Part shown: positions 1 through 10,184 of the stretch, one piece after another
Layout of the letters: the number at the start of each line of letters is the position of its first letter
How positions within the stretch are numbered: the first letter of the stretch is position 1
Source: Turnera subulata
Taxonomy: Eukaryota; Streptophyta; Magnoliopsida; Malpighiales; Passifloraceae
Reading direction: 5' to 3'
Length of the DNA stretch: 64,000 bases
Assembly: GCA_028386065.3 (NCBI GenBank)
Contig: JAKUCV010006872.1
Span: 1-64,000, forward strand
Notes under the pieces: generated by a model
Told to the model about the DNA's origin: nothing
The model's database searches: none
What the model saw: only the letters and a program-made list of their open reading frames with translations
Translations under genes and position numbers: made by a program

Positions 1-200
1 GTTTAAAGTCTTCCGCTGTGCACTATTTTGTTATTATTGGGCCATTGGGCTAGTTATGATATTTTATTGTTGATTTTATTATGGGCTGTTGAGCCCAGAT
101 ATTTGTTGATTACACTGTATGCTGAGTCATGTTGGGCTGGGTTGTCACAGTTCCGGCTCGTGTTTACTGTGTACGGTAAATACGGGTCGGGGCGCTTCAG
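1..200 (+). repeat. 3' end of a long gypsy LTR (B-like family)
   Basis: This segment matches, with substitutions and small gaps, the last part of the element B LTRs (8045-8313 and 14090-14357). It is closer still to the reverse complement of 30322-30520, the end of a solo LTR. It ends with the family terminus CGGGTCGGGGCGCTTCA. Neither a primer site nor a target duplication follows; the sequence passes directly into the interior of a different LTR at about 201, so this is a rearrangement junction. The rest of the LTR lies outside the window. Confidence 0.75.
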
Positions 201-881
201 AAAACGAGAAACGAAAAGGGAGAGGGAGCAGGAGTACTCACCTGTGCTCGCGGCGGCGGCGACGTGAGTTAGCTCCCGGTTCCTCTGCAACCCACGGTGG
301 CCGTGGTCGCGGCGTAGAGGAGGGGATATGAAGAGGACAAGGCGGCGTGAAAACAGAAGGGAGGAAAGGAGGGAACGGAGGAATGACTGAGGAAGAGGGA
401 GAGGAAGATGAGGGGAAGAGAGAGAGGGAGAGAGGAGGAAGAAGGAAGGGAGGTAGGAACGGCGGCGAGAAGAAAGAGAAAGGAAAAAAGAAAAGAGGAG
501 AAGAGAAGAAAAGAAAAAAAAAAGGGGATCGGGCTAGGGTTGGCCGCCCTAGTGGACGACCCGTCGTCCGCTTAGGCGCGGTCAACCCCCTGCCTGGTCA
601 ACGCGCCTTCAATTTCTTTTTTCTTTTTTATTTTTTTTGAAACAGTTTTCAAAACGACGTAGTTTTACTAAGACTACATCAAAGTTTAATTTCCAACCCC
701 GAAACCCCGATTTAACTCCAACGAAAGCCGAACCCAACGTACTAACCACTTAATACTGATGTAACCAAGGTAAAATAATTTATTTCCTTGTCCAAAAATC
801 CGGAAATTCCTCAAGAGCAAAATTGGAATAAAAATTTCGAAAATTCCGAAAAATCAAATTATGAAAATTTGGGGCGTTACA
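201..881 (-). repeat. 3' LTR of element A, truncated
   Basis: It is nearly identical to 6488-7158, including a long purine-rich block on the plus strand (pyrimidine-rich in the element's own sense) and the terminus TGTAACGCCCC on the minus strand. About 2.2 kb present in the other LTR is missing to the left of 201. Confidence 0.88.
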
Positions 882-895
882 GTTCTACCCCACTT
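882..895 (-). other. Polypurine tract of element A
   Basis: The minus strand reads AAGTGGGGTAGAAC immediately before the LTR start TGTAACGCC. This is the expected place and composition of the plus-strand priming tract of a chromovirus. Confidence 0.8.
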
Positions 896-933
896 ATGGA
901 AATTTCGTCCTCGAAATTACAAGATAAGAAACA

Positions 934-1614
934 TCAAAACAAATGGGGATACTGCTCCCCCATATGGGACTCAACCTCCCAAGTAGCCTCATTCGGAGAA
1001 TGACGGCACCATCTAACCCGAACCATCAGAATAACCCGACTAGTCAACTGTTGCTCCTCCCGAGCTAGAATCTCAACCGGCTCCTCCACATAGGTCAAAT
1101 CCTCAGAAGCCTCCACCTCTGTCGGGGATACAACATGACTAGGATCAGACCGATAACGCCTCAGCATCGAGACATGGAATACATCATGTATGCGCGACAG
1201 CTCCTCTGGTAAAGCCAACCTGTGGGCCAGCGGACCAATCCGCTCCATGTTCTCATAAGGACCAATATAACGAGGGCTCAACTTGCCCTTCCTCCCAAAC
1301 CGAATAACACCTCTCCAGGGAGCAACATGGAGGAAAACTCTGTCACCTACATTGTACTCCATCTCTCGACGATGCTTATCGGCAAAACTCTTTTACCGGT
1401 CCTGAGCAGCTCTTATGCACTGCTTAACCACCTCGATCTGATCAACAGTCTCCTGGACTAGGTCCGGACCAATCACCTGTCTCAGACCTTCGTCATCCCA
1501 ACAGATCGGACTACGACACTTCCGCCCATACAAAGCCTCATAAGGCGCCATACCGATACTGGAGTGATACCCGTTGTTATAAGCAAACTCAACCAACGGT
1601 AATGTCTCATCCCA
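934..1614 (-). pseudogene. Integrase C-terminal part with chromodomain (element A)
   Basis: The upstream part carries the end of a gypsy integrase core (motifs [15 protein letters not shown] and [10 protein letters not shown]). After one in-frame TAA near 1393 the frame continues with the integrase C-terminal segment (motif GPYE, then IHDVFHVSMLRRY). It finishes with a chromodomain-like tail containing LTYVEEPVEIL and ATWEVESHM. Chromodomains of this class are thought to guide chromovirus insertion to heterochromatin. The catalytic integrase core is absent because the internal deletion joins this segment directly to reverse transcriptase at about 1610-1620. The frame also differs from that of the upstream polyprotein. 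It cannot make a working integrase. Confidence 0.85.
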
Positions 1615-2972
1615 AGAAATGCGACCTCATCCAGCCAAAACTCACACTTGCTGAGCTTGGCATAGAGTTGTTCTTCTCTCAACCTCTGCAAAACCTGTCT
1701 CAAGTGGTCCTCATGTTCGGCCTTACTACTCGAGTAGACCAAGATGTTATCAATGAACACTACCACAAACCGGTCCAGAAATTCATGGAAGACCTGCTGC
1801 ATCATACACATGAACACTGCCGGTGCATTCGTCAGCCCAAAAGGAACAACCACAAACTCATAATGACCATACCGAGTGCGGAATGCAGTCTTCGGTATGT
1901 CTTGCTCTGCAATCCGAACCTGATGGTAACCAGATCGCAAGTCAATCTTCGAGAACACAGATGCGCCCTGCAACTGATCGAACAAGTCATCGATCCCAGG
2001 CAAAGGATACTTGTTCTTCACAGTCACCTTGTTCAACTGCCTATAGTCTACACACATCCGCATACTGCCATCCTTCTTTTTCACAAACAAGACCGGGGCA
2101 CCCCAGGGTGAGATGCTCGATCTAATGAACCCCTTATCCAACAACTCCTCCAGTTGTTTCTTCAACTTCTGAAGTTCTGCCGGAGCCATCCTGTAGGGCG
2201 GTATAGAAATAGGTGCAACACCCGGTACCAAGTCAACTGTATACTCCACCTCCCGCTCCAGAGGCAACCCAGGTAAATCATCAGGAAAAACATCGGGAAA
2301 CTCCCGAACAATAGGAATATCCTCCACTCCAGGTACTGGTACTGAAGAATCGACCACATGAGCAAAGAAGGCATCACAACCCTCTCGGATCATCCTGAAA
2401 GCCTGGATGGCCGAGATACAGCACGCCGATAGAACTCTTCGTTCTCCAACAAACAACAATCTACGCCCCAACAAAGAAGATAAGGACACTTTCCTGGCCC
2501 GACAATCAACTACTGCTTGATGTCTGGACAACCAGTCCATGCCTAAGATAACATCAAACTCCCCCAAATCCATGACAGCAAGATCAGAAGGAAAGCTCTC
2601 ACTATCATACTCTATCGACACATCTCTACAAACTCGATCAATAACTACTATATCTCTAGTGGGTAAACGGACTCTTAGGGGTCTACTAAGGTTATCATCC
2701 TCTATGTTATGAGTAGTCATGAATGCACGTGTTACAAAAGAATGTGTTGAACCTGGATCAACTAAAGCATGTGCAAACTGACCACAAACCATAAAGGTAC
2801 CTGCTATGACCTCTGGAGCATCAGCAGCCTCCTCCCGGGTGATGGCATAAACCCTAGGAGCAGCAGCAGACTGAGTCGCACCCCCGCGGTTCGGAGCTCC
2901 AGAACCTCCACGACCTCGACCCTGCTGTCTGCCACCCCTGTTCGGACCAGAAGAAACAGCACCACTAGCCAC
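1615..2972 (-). pseudogene. Protease and partial reverse transcriptase (element A)
   Basis: A reading frame of about 450 codons starts after the Gag zinc knuckle. Near residue 70 it has the aspartic protease motif DPGSTHSF. Reverse transcriptase follows, with [24 protein letters not shown], the KYPLP block and the finger/palm motifs. The catalytic box reads FIDNILVYS, where the family has two aspartates, so one metal-binding residue is changed to Asn. The frame breaks right after the EVAFLG motif, where a deletion fuses it to the integrase end. Thumb, RNase H and integrase core are missing. In an active element this product copies the RNA genome inside a virus-like particle; this copy is dead. 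Confidence 0.88.
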
Positions 2973-4093
2973 GGAACTCTGTACTGTATACTGAGAACCA
3001 TTGCGCCATTATCCCTCATCCACTTGTAGCAAGATGACTTCTGGTGTCCCGGCGTATTGCAATACCAGCATGTACCTGAGAATCGTGCCGAGAAACCCTA
3101 TCCCCGAGAGCCAGACTGATAGGACCGTCCTCCCGAGGATCTGCCTGGTCCACCTTGATAACTCTGCCCTCGAAACTTCTTCGAACCCTGGTAAGAAGAA
3201 CTCTGTCCAACAGAATAATCTGCACCTTCGGCATCAGAATACTGCCTCTTCTGTCCTGAAGCAGATGACTGCTTCCTCTGCTCGGCTGCCCGAGCCTCCT
3301 TCCCGATCAACTGAACTCTCTCAGCATCAAAAGCAGCCGCACAAACTGCCTCCCAAGTGTTGTGCCCTCCACCAGCCACAGCTAACGCCAACTCAGTACG
3401 TAAGCCGTTAACAAACCGCCTACACTTGGTCACCTCATCGGGCACAAACTCCCTAGCATAAGAGAGAAGGATGCTGTACTGGATCCTGAAAGCAGACACC
3501 GTCTCATCTAGACCCTGCTTCACCTCAAGAAAATGCTTCTTCTGCTCCTCCAGAAATCCAACAGTAAGAAACTCCTCGTAGAATTTCTCCTTGAAATCCT
3601 CCCAAGGCATCTCCACAGGCTTCGGTAAGTCGGCCACAAGTTCCTGCCACCAAGTCAATGCATACCCCGTGAACTTATGTGCCGCAAATCGAGCCCTCTG
3701 CTCAGGTGCACAAGTGAACTTCTCCAGAACATTCTCCACCTGGCGAAACCAATCATCAAACTCCTTGGCTTTGCCCTCTTCACCTGAGAATTCCTTCACT
3801 GCAGACTTATCCATATGTTTGTATCCACTCTCCATACCACCTGCTGCAACAGGTGCTACCGGCTGGGCACCCTGCTGCTGCTGCTGGAACTGCTGCCACT
3901 GCAAAAAAGCCTGATACTGCTGGAACGCTGGGTCCATAACAGGTGGCACAACATTCTGTCTTCCACCACCTACAGCATTATTCTCTGCTGCATTATTGTT
4001 CCCCTGTCCAACGGGAACCTGCATCACCGACACATTGTCGGAGACATGAGTAGCGGCGTCATCCTCAGCATTGTGCTGCCCCTGGTGATCCAT
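2973..4093 (-). pseudogene. Gag with zinc knuckle (element A)
   Basis: The frame opens at an ATG about 145 nt after the primer site. An N-terminal low-complexity region (Asn/Gln-rich, with a QQQQQ run) is followed by the retrotransposon Gag core, with the motifs FDDWFRQVENVLEKF, ALTWWQ and EFLTVGFLEEQKKHF. A Gly/Ser-rich linker leads to a CCHC zinc knuckle (C-x2-C-x4-H-x4-C, reading CWYCNTPGHQKSSC) at roughly 3072-3030. That knuckle is in another frame than the main Gag core, so at least one frameshift lies near 3098, and another separates it from protease. Gag forms the particle that packages the RNA. The length (about 330 residues before the break) suits a chromovirus Gag. Confidence 0.85.
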
Positions 4094-4220
4094 ATCAACG
4101 CCTATATGAATGCAAATGAGTCAAAAACACTTTCTAAGTCATAAATCCGGAAACAGGCTTAAACACAGAAATCACTTGAAAACAAAGTTTAAAACACTTT
4201 TTAAAACCAAGGATCTGAAG

Positions 4221-4237
4221 CCCGCTCTGCTACCAAA
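4221..4237 (-). other. Primer binding site of element A
   Basis: The minus strand reads TTTGGTAGCAGAGCGGG one base after the LTR end GGGTGTTTCA. The usual plant initiator-Met primer site begins TGGTATCAGAGC; this one has GC in place of TC, a variant also seen in other elements of this window. Confidence 0.8.
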
Positions 4238-4238
4238 C

Positions 4239-7158
4239 TGAAACACCCGTGTCCCGGTTTTACAATAAAATGCTTAAACACAAGGAAATTACCAAAATAC
4301 CCCTGAAACCCAGGACACGAAATCCAATATCAAAACATTATCTGGAAAGAAAATTCATTATTCCGAGATGTCATGGATAACAAAAACAAGCCGGCTAAAC
4401 AAGCCTCAAATCAACCCGGCATCCTGCCGATACATCATCAAATACCAAATCCCGGCAACCCGCCGATAAAATAATCAAAATCAAAAGTGACATCTCAATA
4501 AAATTCAATGCAGCGGAAAAGATAAACTGAGTAAAAATAAGAGAAACAAAACAGTATGCATGTCGACTCTATGGATCCAACCGGGAGATCAAGCACAGCT
4601 ACCTGCTGAGATAACCACGTCCGTACTCCGGGAAAGAAGAAAGAGACTGCACGCTATCTATGAGTCTGAAAAACAACGTTGGCGATTATGTGAGTCGCCT
4701 ACTCAGTGAGCAGTATAAATCTAATTATGTAGGTGTGCAGAACAAGTCCGAAAGGAAAGAAGAGCAACAAGACAAGTAAGCAACATACAACAACCAGTAC
4801 TAACATGCCAAGACAATCAAGCAAACAGTTCATTACTTTCCATCTGTTGTGTGTTAAGTTTTCGTATTATAATTTATTATTCAGGGCCCCTACTGTGTGC
4901 TTGGAGCTCGGTCCCGTCTCATGAGACAACCAGGCATAAGCCCAAATAAACAAGGCACGAAGCCCAACCAATCCATAGAGAGGGAGAGAGACAAAGAGAA
5001 AGAGGGAGGTAGAAAGGGGGAGGTAGAAGGAGGGAGGTAGAACCGGTCATTACAGACCCATATGCAAATCTGCATATCACATGCTATCCCGCATGCAAAC
5101 CCGAGGGGTATCACTTCCCGCTCGAACCAACCGGTCATCAGCACACAGTAGCCTATCTTCTACTGTACATTATCTTTATTCACAAATTATGAGTTTATGT
5201 GTGCCAAGAATCGTTTTTTAATAGGGTTGTGTGTATTCTTATCTCAATCAAAAATCCGGGTCTCCGACCCACAGCACATCACACAAATTACCCAAAATCA
5301 CACCACATATTATCACCATAACAATCCAACAATTCATGCTCAAAAGCAAACAGCAAGACATAGGCACACAATACGGATCACAGCATGTTAGCAAACAGGC
5401 ATGCAACTCAAACAAACCAAACCAACAAGTTCATGCATACAAACATAAAAAAGACGTATAAAGTCACCTCAACAATGATTGTCCTGTGGAGCTTTTCCCA
5501 AAACAGATCCTCCAGCTCCCGAGGTGTTACCCGTGCCTGAATACCGGCACACACAACAAATTACAAACAATTACAATAAAAACGTGCATGCATGTAACTA
5601 TAATGCTCAACTGAGTTAAACCCGTCCCTAGTTAGCCAATTATGAAATTCCCGGGTCTAAACCCGACATAATGTTCTCTCACCAAATCCAATTATTATCA
5701 AACCCAATTATAAAAATCACATTACCGGGCCTAGGCCCGATTCGGTCCAATTTCCACTTAAGGGTTTTACCCGAGTCAAAGTATTCCCGGCCTATGGTTC
5801 TACCCGTGTCGGCAAACTCCCGGTTACACACACTCACAACCCCGCACCCGGTATTCCACTAAATAATTTCAATTCCCGTTACACAATTATGCTTACAATA
5901 ATTATTACATGCCATGAATGGGTTTAGAACATCAAATCTCGCATCGAGGTAATACCGTAATTTCCAGCACAAAACCCGAGCCTTCGCCGGAAAAATCTCG
6001 AGCCTCACCGGATTCCGGTGAACCTCGCCGGAACTTCACCCAAACTACAGAAACAAAGCATCCAACCCATATTCACCTCACAGCAAAACAATTACACAAC
6101 CCGTACCCTACAGATCCATAAAACGAATTGCATAAGAAAAATTACAAATGGATCCTTACCCGAAATGACTGCCCACTGTCCAAGCCGGGTTCACAACAAG
6201 TCTTACCCGGAGAACTACACAAATTTGCCGGAAGCCGTCCACTGCCCAAAACCCGAGCCTTGAACCACCTCTGCCCGGAGAAGCACACACACACACACCC
6301 GAACTCCCCACTGCCGGAACGGCAACACGCAGCCACGCACCACCCCGGTCACAATCCAACAGCACGCAATCAACACACCAACAACAACACAAACCCACAA
6401 CACCTACACAGACCCGCCACCGTCTGGCCACCACAAAATCCACAACCAACCACCAACACAAAACCGATCAACACAAAAAAACCCAAAAGAAAACGAGAAA
6501 CGAAAAGGGAGAGGGAGCAGGAGTACTCACCCGTGCTCGCGGCGGCGGCGACGTGAGTTAGCTCCCGGTTCCTTTGCAACCCACGGTGGCCGTGGTCGCG
6601 GCGTAGAGGAGGGGATATGAAGAGGACAAGGCGGCGTGAAAACAGAAGGGAGGAAAGGAGGGAACGGAGGAATGACCGAGGAAGAGGGAGAGGAAGATGA
6701 GGGGAAGAGAGAGAGGGAGAGAGGAGGAAGAAGGAAGGGAGGTAGGAACGACGGCGAGAAGAAAGAGAAAGGAAAAAAGAAAAGAGGAGAAGAGAAGAAA
6801 AGAAAAAAGAGAGGGGATCGAGCTAGGGTTGGCCGCCCTAGTGGACGACCCGTCGTCCGCTTAGGCGCGGTTAACCCCCTGCCTGGTCAACGCGCCTTCA
6901 ATTTCTTTTTTTTTTTTGAAACAGTTTTCAAAACGACGTAGTTTTACTAAGACTACATCAAAGTTTAATTTCCAACCCCGAAACACGATTTAACTCCAAC
7001 GAAAGCCGAACCAACGTACTAACCACTTAATACTGATGTAACCAAGGTAAAATAATTTATTTCCTTGTCCAAAAATCCGGAAATTCCTCAAGGGCAAAAT
7101 TGGAATAAAAATTTCGAAAATTCCAAAAAATCAAATTATGAAAATTTGGGGCGTTACA
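4239..7158 (-). repeat. 5' LTR of element A (2.92 kb)
   Basis: On the minus strand the LTR runs from TGTAACGCCCC at 7158 to GGGTGTTTCA at 4239, so it has TG...CA ends. A pyrimidine-rich tract (sense strand) at about 6815-6490 is followed by a splice-donor-like GTGAGTACT near 6525. The 24403-27488 solo LTR is a diverged relative: both share, for example, the block around CTCATGAGAC. Confidence 0.9.
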
Positions 7159-8313
7159 GTTTACTTCGTTTGGTTACTTGATTTGGTTGGCATGTTGTTG
7201 CCTGTGGTTAGGGTATACCAAATACCCAGTGGTTCGGATATACCGAATATCCGGTTGGCATGTTGATGCCTGTGGTTAGGGTATACCAAATACCCAGTGG
7301 TTCGGATATACCGAATATCCGGTTGGCATGTTGATGCCTGTGGTTAGGGTATACCAAATACCCAGTGGTTCGGATATACCGAATATCCAGTTGGCATGTT
7401 GTTGCTTGTGGTTAGGGTATACCAAATACCCAGTGGTTCGGATATACCGAATATCCGGTTGGCATGTTGATGCCTGTGGTTGGGGTATACCAAATACTCA
7501 GTGGTTCGGATATACCGAATATCCAGTTTTGGGAAGTTGATCCCGTTATGTTATTATGGGTTGTTGAACCCGGTGTGAATTGGTAATTTGGGACGTGGTC
7601 CCGGTATGGTAAGATTTGGTATGGTTCTTTGACCTGGCATCCGGAATTAATTGATAACCTGGTACGACCCTAGCTTGTCCAGTGACGGGCCCGGAAGATA
7701 AAATTGGTATTAAAAATTAATAAGCATTCTTTGGTCTTGGCTTTGATATGATTTAGTAAGATTCCTCTGTCGTGTTGTTTGTTGTTGGATTCCTCTATTT
7801 TGTTGTTTGTGTTAGATTCTTCTGTTTTGATGGTTGTATTACTTCGAAAGTATTACGGTTGATTATATATCTCTGTTTATCTTTCGTCGGTGAGCACTTC
7901 GGACTCACCCCTCGCCTGCAGGGTTTCATCCCGTAGGATGAGTTGTTTGTAGTGCAGGTACGTACAGGGTAAGCTGAAGCGTACCCTCGGACAGGACTCG
8001 GATCCAATAGTTGCATTGGGCTTTGCATATGTTGTCAAGTGAGTTATAAGTCTTCCGCTGTGCATATTGTTGAGTTTTCTGCTGTGCATATGTTGTAATT
8101 AGGCCATTGGGCCAGATGGTTGTTGTTGTTGATGTCCCCGGGGTTCGGGTGACGAATTCCATGTTGGGCCGAAGGGCCGGTTTTCAGTTTTGATATTGGG
8201 CTGTTGGCCAGATTATTGTTTTATACACTGTATGCTTGGGCTTGTGTTGGTTGGGTCGTCACAGTTCCGGCACGTGTTTATCGTGTACGGTAGATACGGG
8301 TCGGGGCGCTTCA
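7159..8313 (+). repeat. Partial 5' LTR of element B
   Basis: It aligns along its whole length with 13203-14357 of the 3' LTR, including five 68-bp tandem units, and ends in GGTCGGGGCGCTTCA followed at once by the primer site. The first 2.4 kb of the LTR are missing where element A adjoins. Confidence 0.88.
7185..7524 (+). repeat. Five tandem 68-bp units in the 5' LTR of B
   Basis: Units start at 7185, 7253, 7321, 7389 and 7457, each opening with GGTTGGCATGTTG or a close variant. Each unit contains GGGTATACCAAATACCC-like sequence and the near-palindrome CGGATATACCGAATATCCG. Confidence 0.95.
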
Positions 8314-8316
8314 TTT

Positions 8317-8333
8317 TGGTAGCGGAGCGGGCG
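8317..8333 (+). other. Primer binding site of element B
   Basis: TGGTAGCGGAGCGGGCG starts 3 bases after the LTR terminus at 8313. It shares TGGTAGC(A/G)GAGC with element A and the SIRE-like element, and differs from the standard plant initiator-Met site. Confidence 0.75.
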
Positions 8334-8589
8334 TTAGGTCTTGTTGGGCAGTCCTTGTGTGTTTGTTGTTCTTGTTTGCATAGTTCGCTCCATTTGTTTA
8401 TTATTTTATATCATTTAGTTAGTGCATTATGGATCCAGTCAAGGGACGCCAGCTGTCGCAGAACATACACATATGAGGTAATGATGCCATAAATAATCGA
8501 AAATACAAATATTATTAATATTGCTAATATTGAAAGTACAAAGGGAAATATTACATGGATTTTTGATATTTTATAAAAAGAAAATACTT

Positions 8590-9276
8590 TTAACGATTTG
8601 GAACGACGTTGACACGGAAACTGTTTGGGTCGCTGTTGATGTTGGCCGTGACCCTATCGCTCCACGAGAACCACATGCCGCCCCTGTCGTTCTGGCCAGG
8701 AATCTCGAATCGATTAGCTTGAGGGAGCCGGAGTGGGATGAGACCGTGATCGTCCCGTGGTTGCCACTGTGTCTCCGTCAGAAGAACCATGTTTGGCTTA
8801 TATTGGTTCTTCAAGTCCCTCAGGGTACGCGAGAACTCCTGGGCATGCCTTGCTACTCCTCTGCAGTTCCACACCAGTAGTCGTGCTTTTGGCAAGGTTA
8901 GAGGTAGTCGAGTCATTCTGGGCATGCTTTGAGCCGTCATCGAGAGCTGGTAGTAGGCGTCTTGCTCCACAGTTTGGCAAGTGGACTCCAGGTTGAACTC
9001 CTGAAGCCTCTCGGAGAAGAAGAACATCACGGAGTTTGCCGATCCGTTGAAGGATGTCCTCAGAGTGCCGTGATCCTCCAGGAAGAAGGTCTCTTCCATG
9101 GGAGTGATGAAGAACCGCGACGAGTAGAGTTCGTCGACGAAGACTAGACGCGGCATTCTTCCGAGCTCGTTCGGAAGCTCCTCTGGACGCTCGTTGATCA
9201 TGCTGTACGCCAGTCGGTTTCTCCTGTCTAGATTGGCACCTTCGACAAAGAAAACTGATGAGGGAGCAGGCATCAT
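8590..9276 (-). CDS. Antisense gene 2 of element B: unknown N-terminus plus partial endonuclease/exonuclease/phosphatase-like domain
   Basis: A 228-codon uninterrupted frame lies on the strand opposite to the retroelement. Residues 1 to about 128 have no recognised family; they contain the conserved-looking blocks RMPRLVFVDELYSSRFF and FFFSERLQEF. From about residue 130 the sequence resembles the start of the endonuclease domain of plant LINEs and related phosphatases: RLLVWNCRG (Asn of the active site), PNMVLLTETQ (metal-binding Glu) and GGMWFSW. Only about 100 of the usual 220 or so domain residues are present, and the catalytic His/Asp end is missing. The start is an ATG doublet; a TATAAAAG box lies 109 bp upstream on the same strand. 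AT-rich DNA follows the stop. GC content is well above the flanks, which supports coding. The function is unknown; it could be a captured LINE fragment or a conserved accessory gene. Confidence 0.6.
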   Translation of the reverse strand: MMPAPSSVFFVEGANLDRRNRLAYSMINERPEELPNELGRMPRLVFVDELYSSRFFITPMEETFFLEDHGTLRTSFNGSANSVMFFFSERLQEFNLESTCQTVEQDAYYQLSMTAQSMPRMTRLPLTLPKARLLVWNCRGVARHAQEFSRTLRDLKNQYKPNMVLLTETQWQPRDDHGLIPLRLPQANRFEIPGQNDRGGMWFSWSDRVTANINSDPNSFRVNVVPNR

Positions 9277-9384
9277 GTTTTGGAAGCGGGTATTTTGTTT
9301 TTTCTGAGCGTTTGGGTTTTCTTTTCTTTCTGAGCGTTTTGTTGCTTTTAAATGCTTTCGATAATTTACACATCACCGCTCCTT

Positions 9385-9392
9385 CTTTTATA
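9385..9392 (-). promoter_or_regulatory. TATA box of antisense gene 2
   Basis: The minus strand reads TATAAAAG, a perfect plant TATA element, 109 bp before the ATG at 9276. It is inside the retroelement but faces against it. Confidence 0.55.
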
Positions 9393-10184
9393 CTCTTATG
9401 GGGAGCGTGATTACCGTTTTTGATTTTCAAGATTTTGCTTTTTGAATTTACCGTTGCTTTCATTTATTGCCTTGTTACTTTACGCGTTTTTCGGACGGCA
9501 ATGCCAGAGTTTTTCAGCCTATTTCCATCACATGATTCTCTTTCGCTCTGGCTACCTTGTCTTTTCTTTTTATGACTTTTCTATATTTTCTTGCATCTTT
9601 TATCACATGCATCCGTGACCGTTGAGGCTAGACAGATGGGACCACACCTCGAGTAGAGTGCATGTGCGACACGTTTACAGCTGTTCGGACATCGTGGAGA
9701 GATACGAGACGAGACAGACGTTTTTGGCTCATGCGGAAAATGGTGAACAAGTGGGTACGTTTCTTTCGAGGGACACAGGACGTGCTCGTGATCGTCACCG
9801 TTTGCTCCGTATGTCACGTTTCTCGGGATCGAGGATGCTTAGGACGGATTTGGGCGTCGATCATGAAAACTTGTTTTTGTTTTAATTTCCTTATGTTCTG
9901 ATTCTGTTAAACGAGTTTTGTTTTTAATTTCTTTACATTTGATTCTATATTCTTATTATTGATTTTTGTTTTGCCTTCTTATGATTGGTCCTGTTTTTAA
10001 CATCTTTATGTTTGAATTTTTATTTTTCCTCTTGATGGTTTCATTTTGCTTTAATATTTTATTTTTCAGTTAAACATGATTTTCATATCTTAATAAGAGA
10101 GTTCATAATATAAGAGATTTTGATTTAAAAAGAAAGCTTATTTTATTTATTTTATAAAAGTTTTACAATAGGAGAAGAAGTACT
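9393..10184. other. Spacer between the two antisense genes
   Basis: There is no convincing coding frame in about 790 bp. The left part (9600-9860) has balanced base composition; the right part (9880-10180) is AT-rich and, read on the minus strand just after the stop of antisense gene 1, contains AATAAA-like motifs near 10140-10155 that could act as a poly(A) signal. Confidence 0.5.

Larger units (their letters stand above)
201..7158 (-). mobile_element. Element A: Ty3/gypsy chromovirus (Tekay/Del-like), deletion derivative
   Basis: The element reads on the minus strand: 5' LTR 4239-7158, primer site 4221-4237, gag, protease, partial reverse transcriptase, integrase C-terminus with chromodomain, purine tract, then the 3' LTR ending at 881. 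The two LTRs share a nearly identical terminal 680 bp. A deletion of roughly 2 kb removed the end of reverse transcriptase, RNase H and the integrase core. The 3' LTR is cut at 201, so the target duplication cannot be read. On the right the element is joined to a partial LTR of element B, which it probably entered. The chromodomain and the protein motifs place it among plant chromoviruses; the Tekay/Del sublineage is inferred. Confidence 0.85.

Noticed and set aside
238..640. Long frames on both strands in the purine-rich LTR block (and its copy at 6636-6941)
   Set aside because: They are runs of Glu/Lys/Arg or Phe/Ser/Pro produced by a GA/CT-rich tract, present in both LTRs without any domain.
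1602..2125. Plus-strand frames across reverse transcriptase of element A
   Set aside because: They are antisense shadows of a recognisable polymerase on the minus strand.
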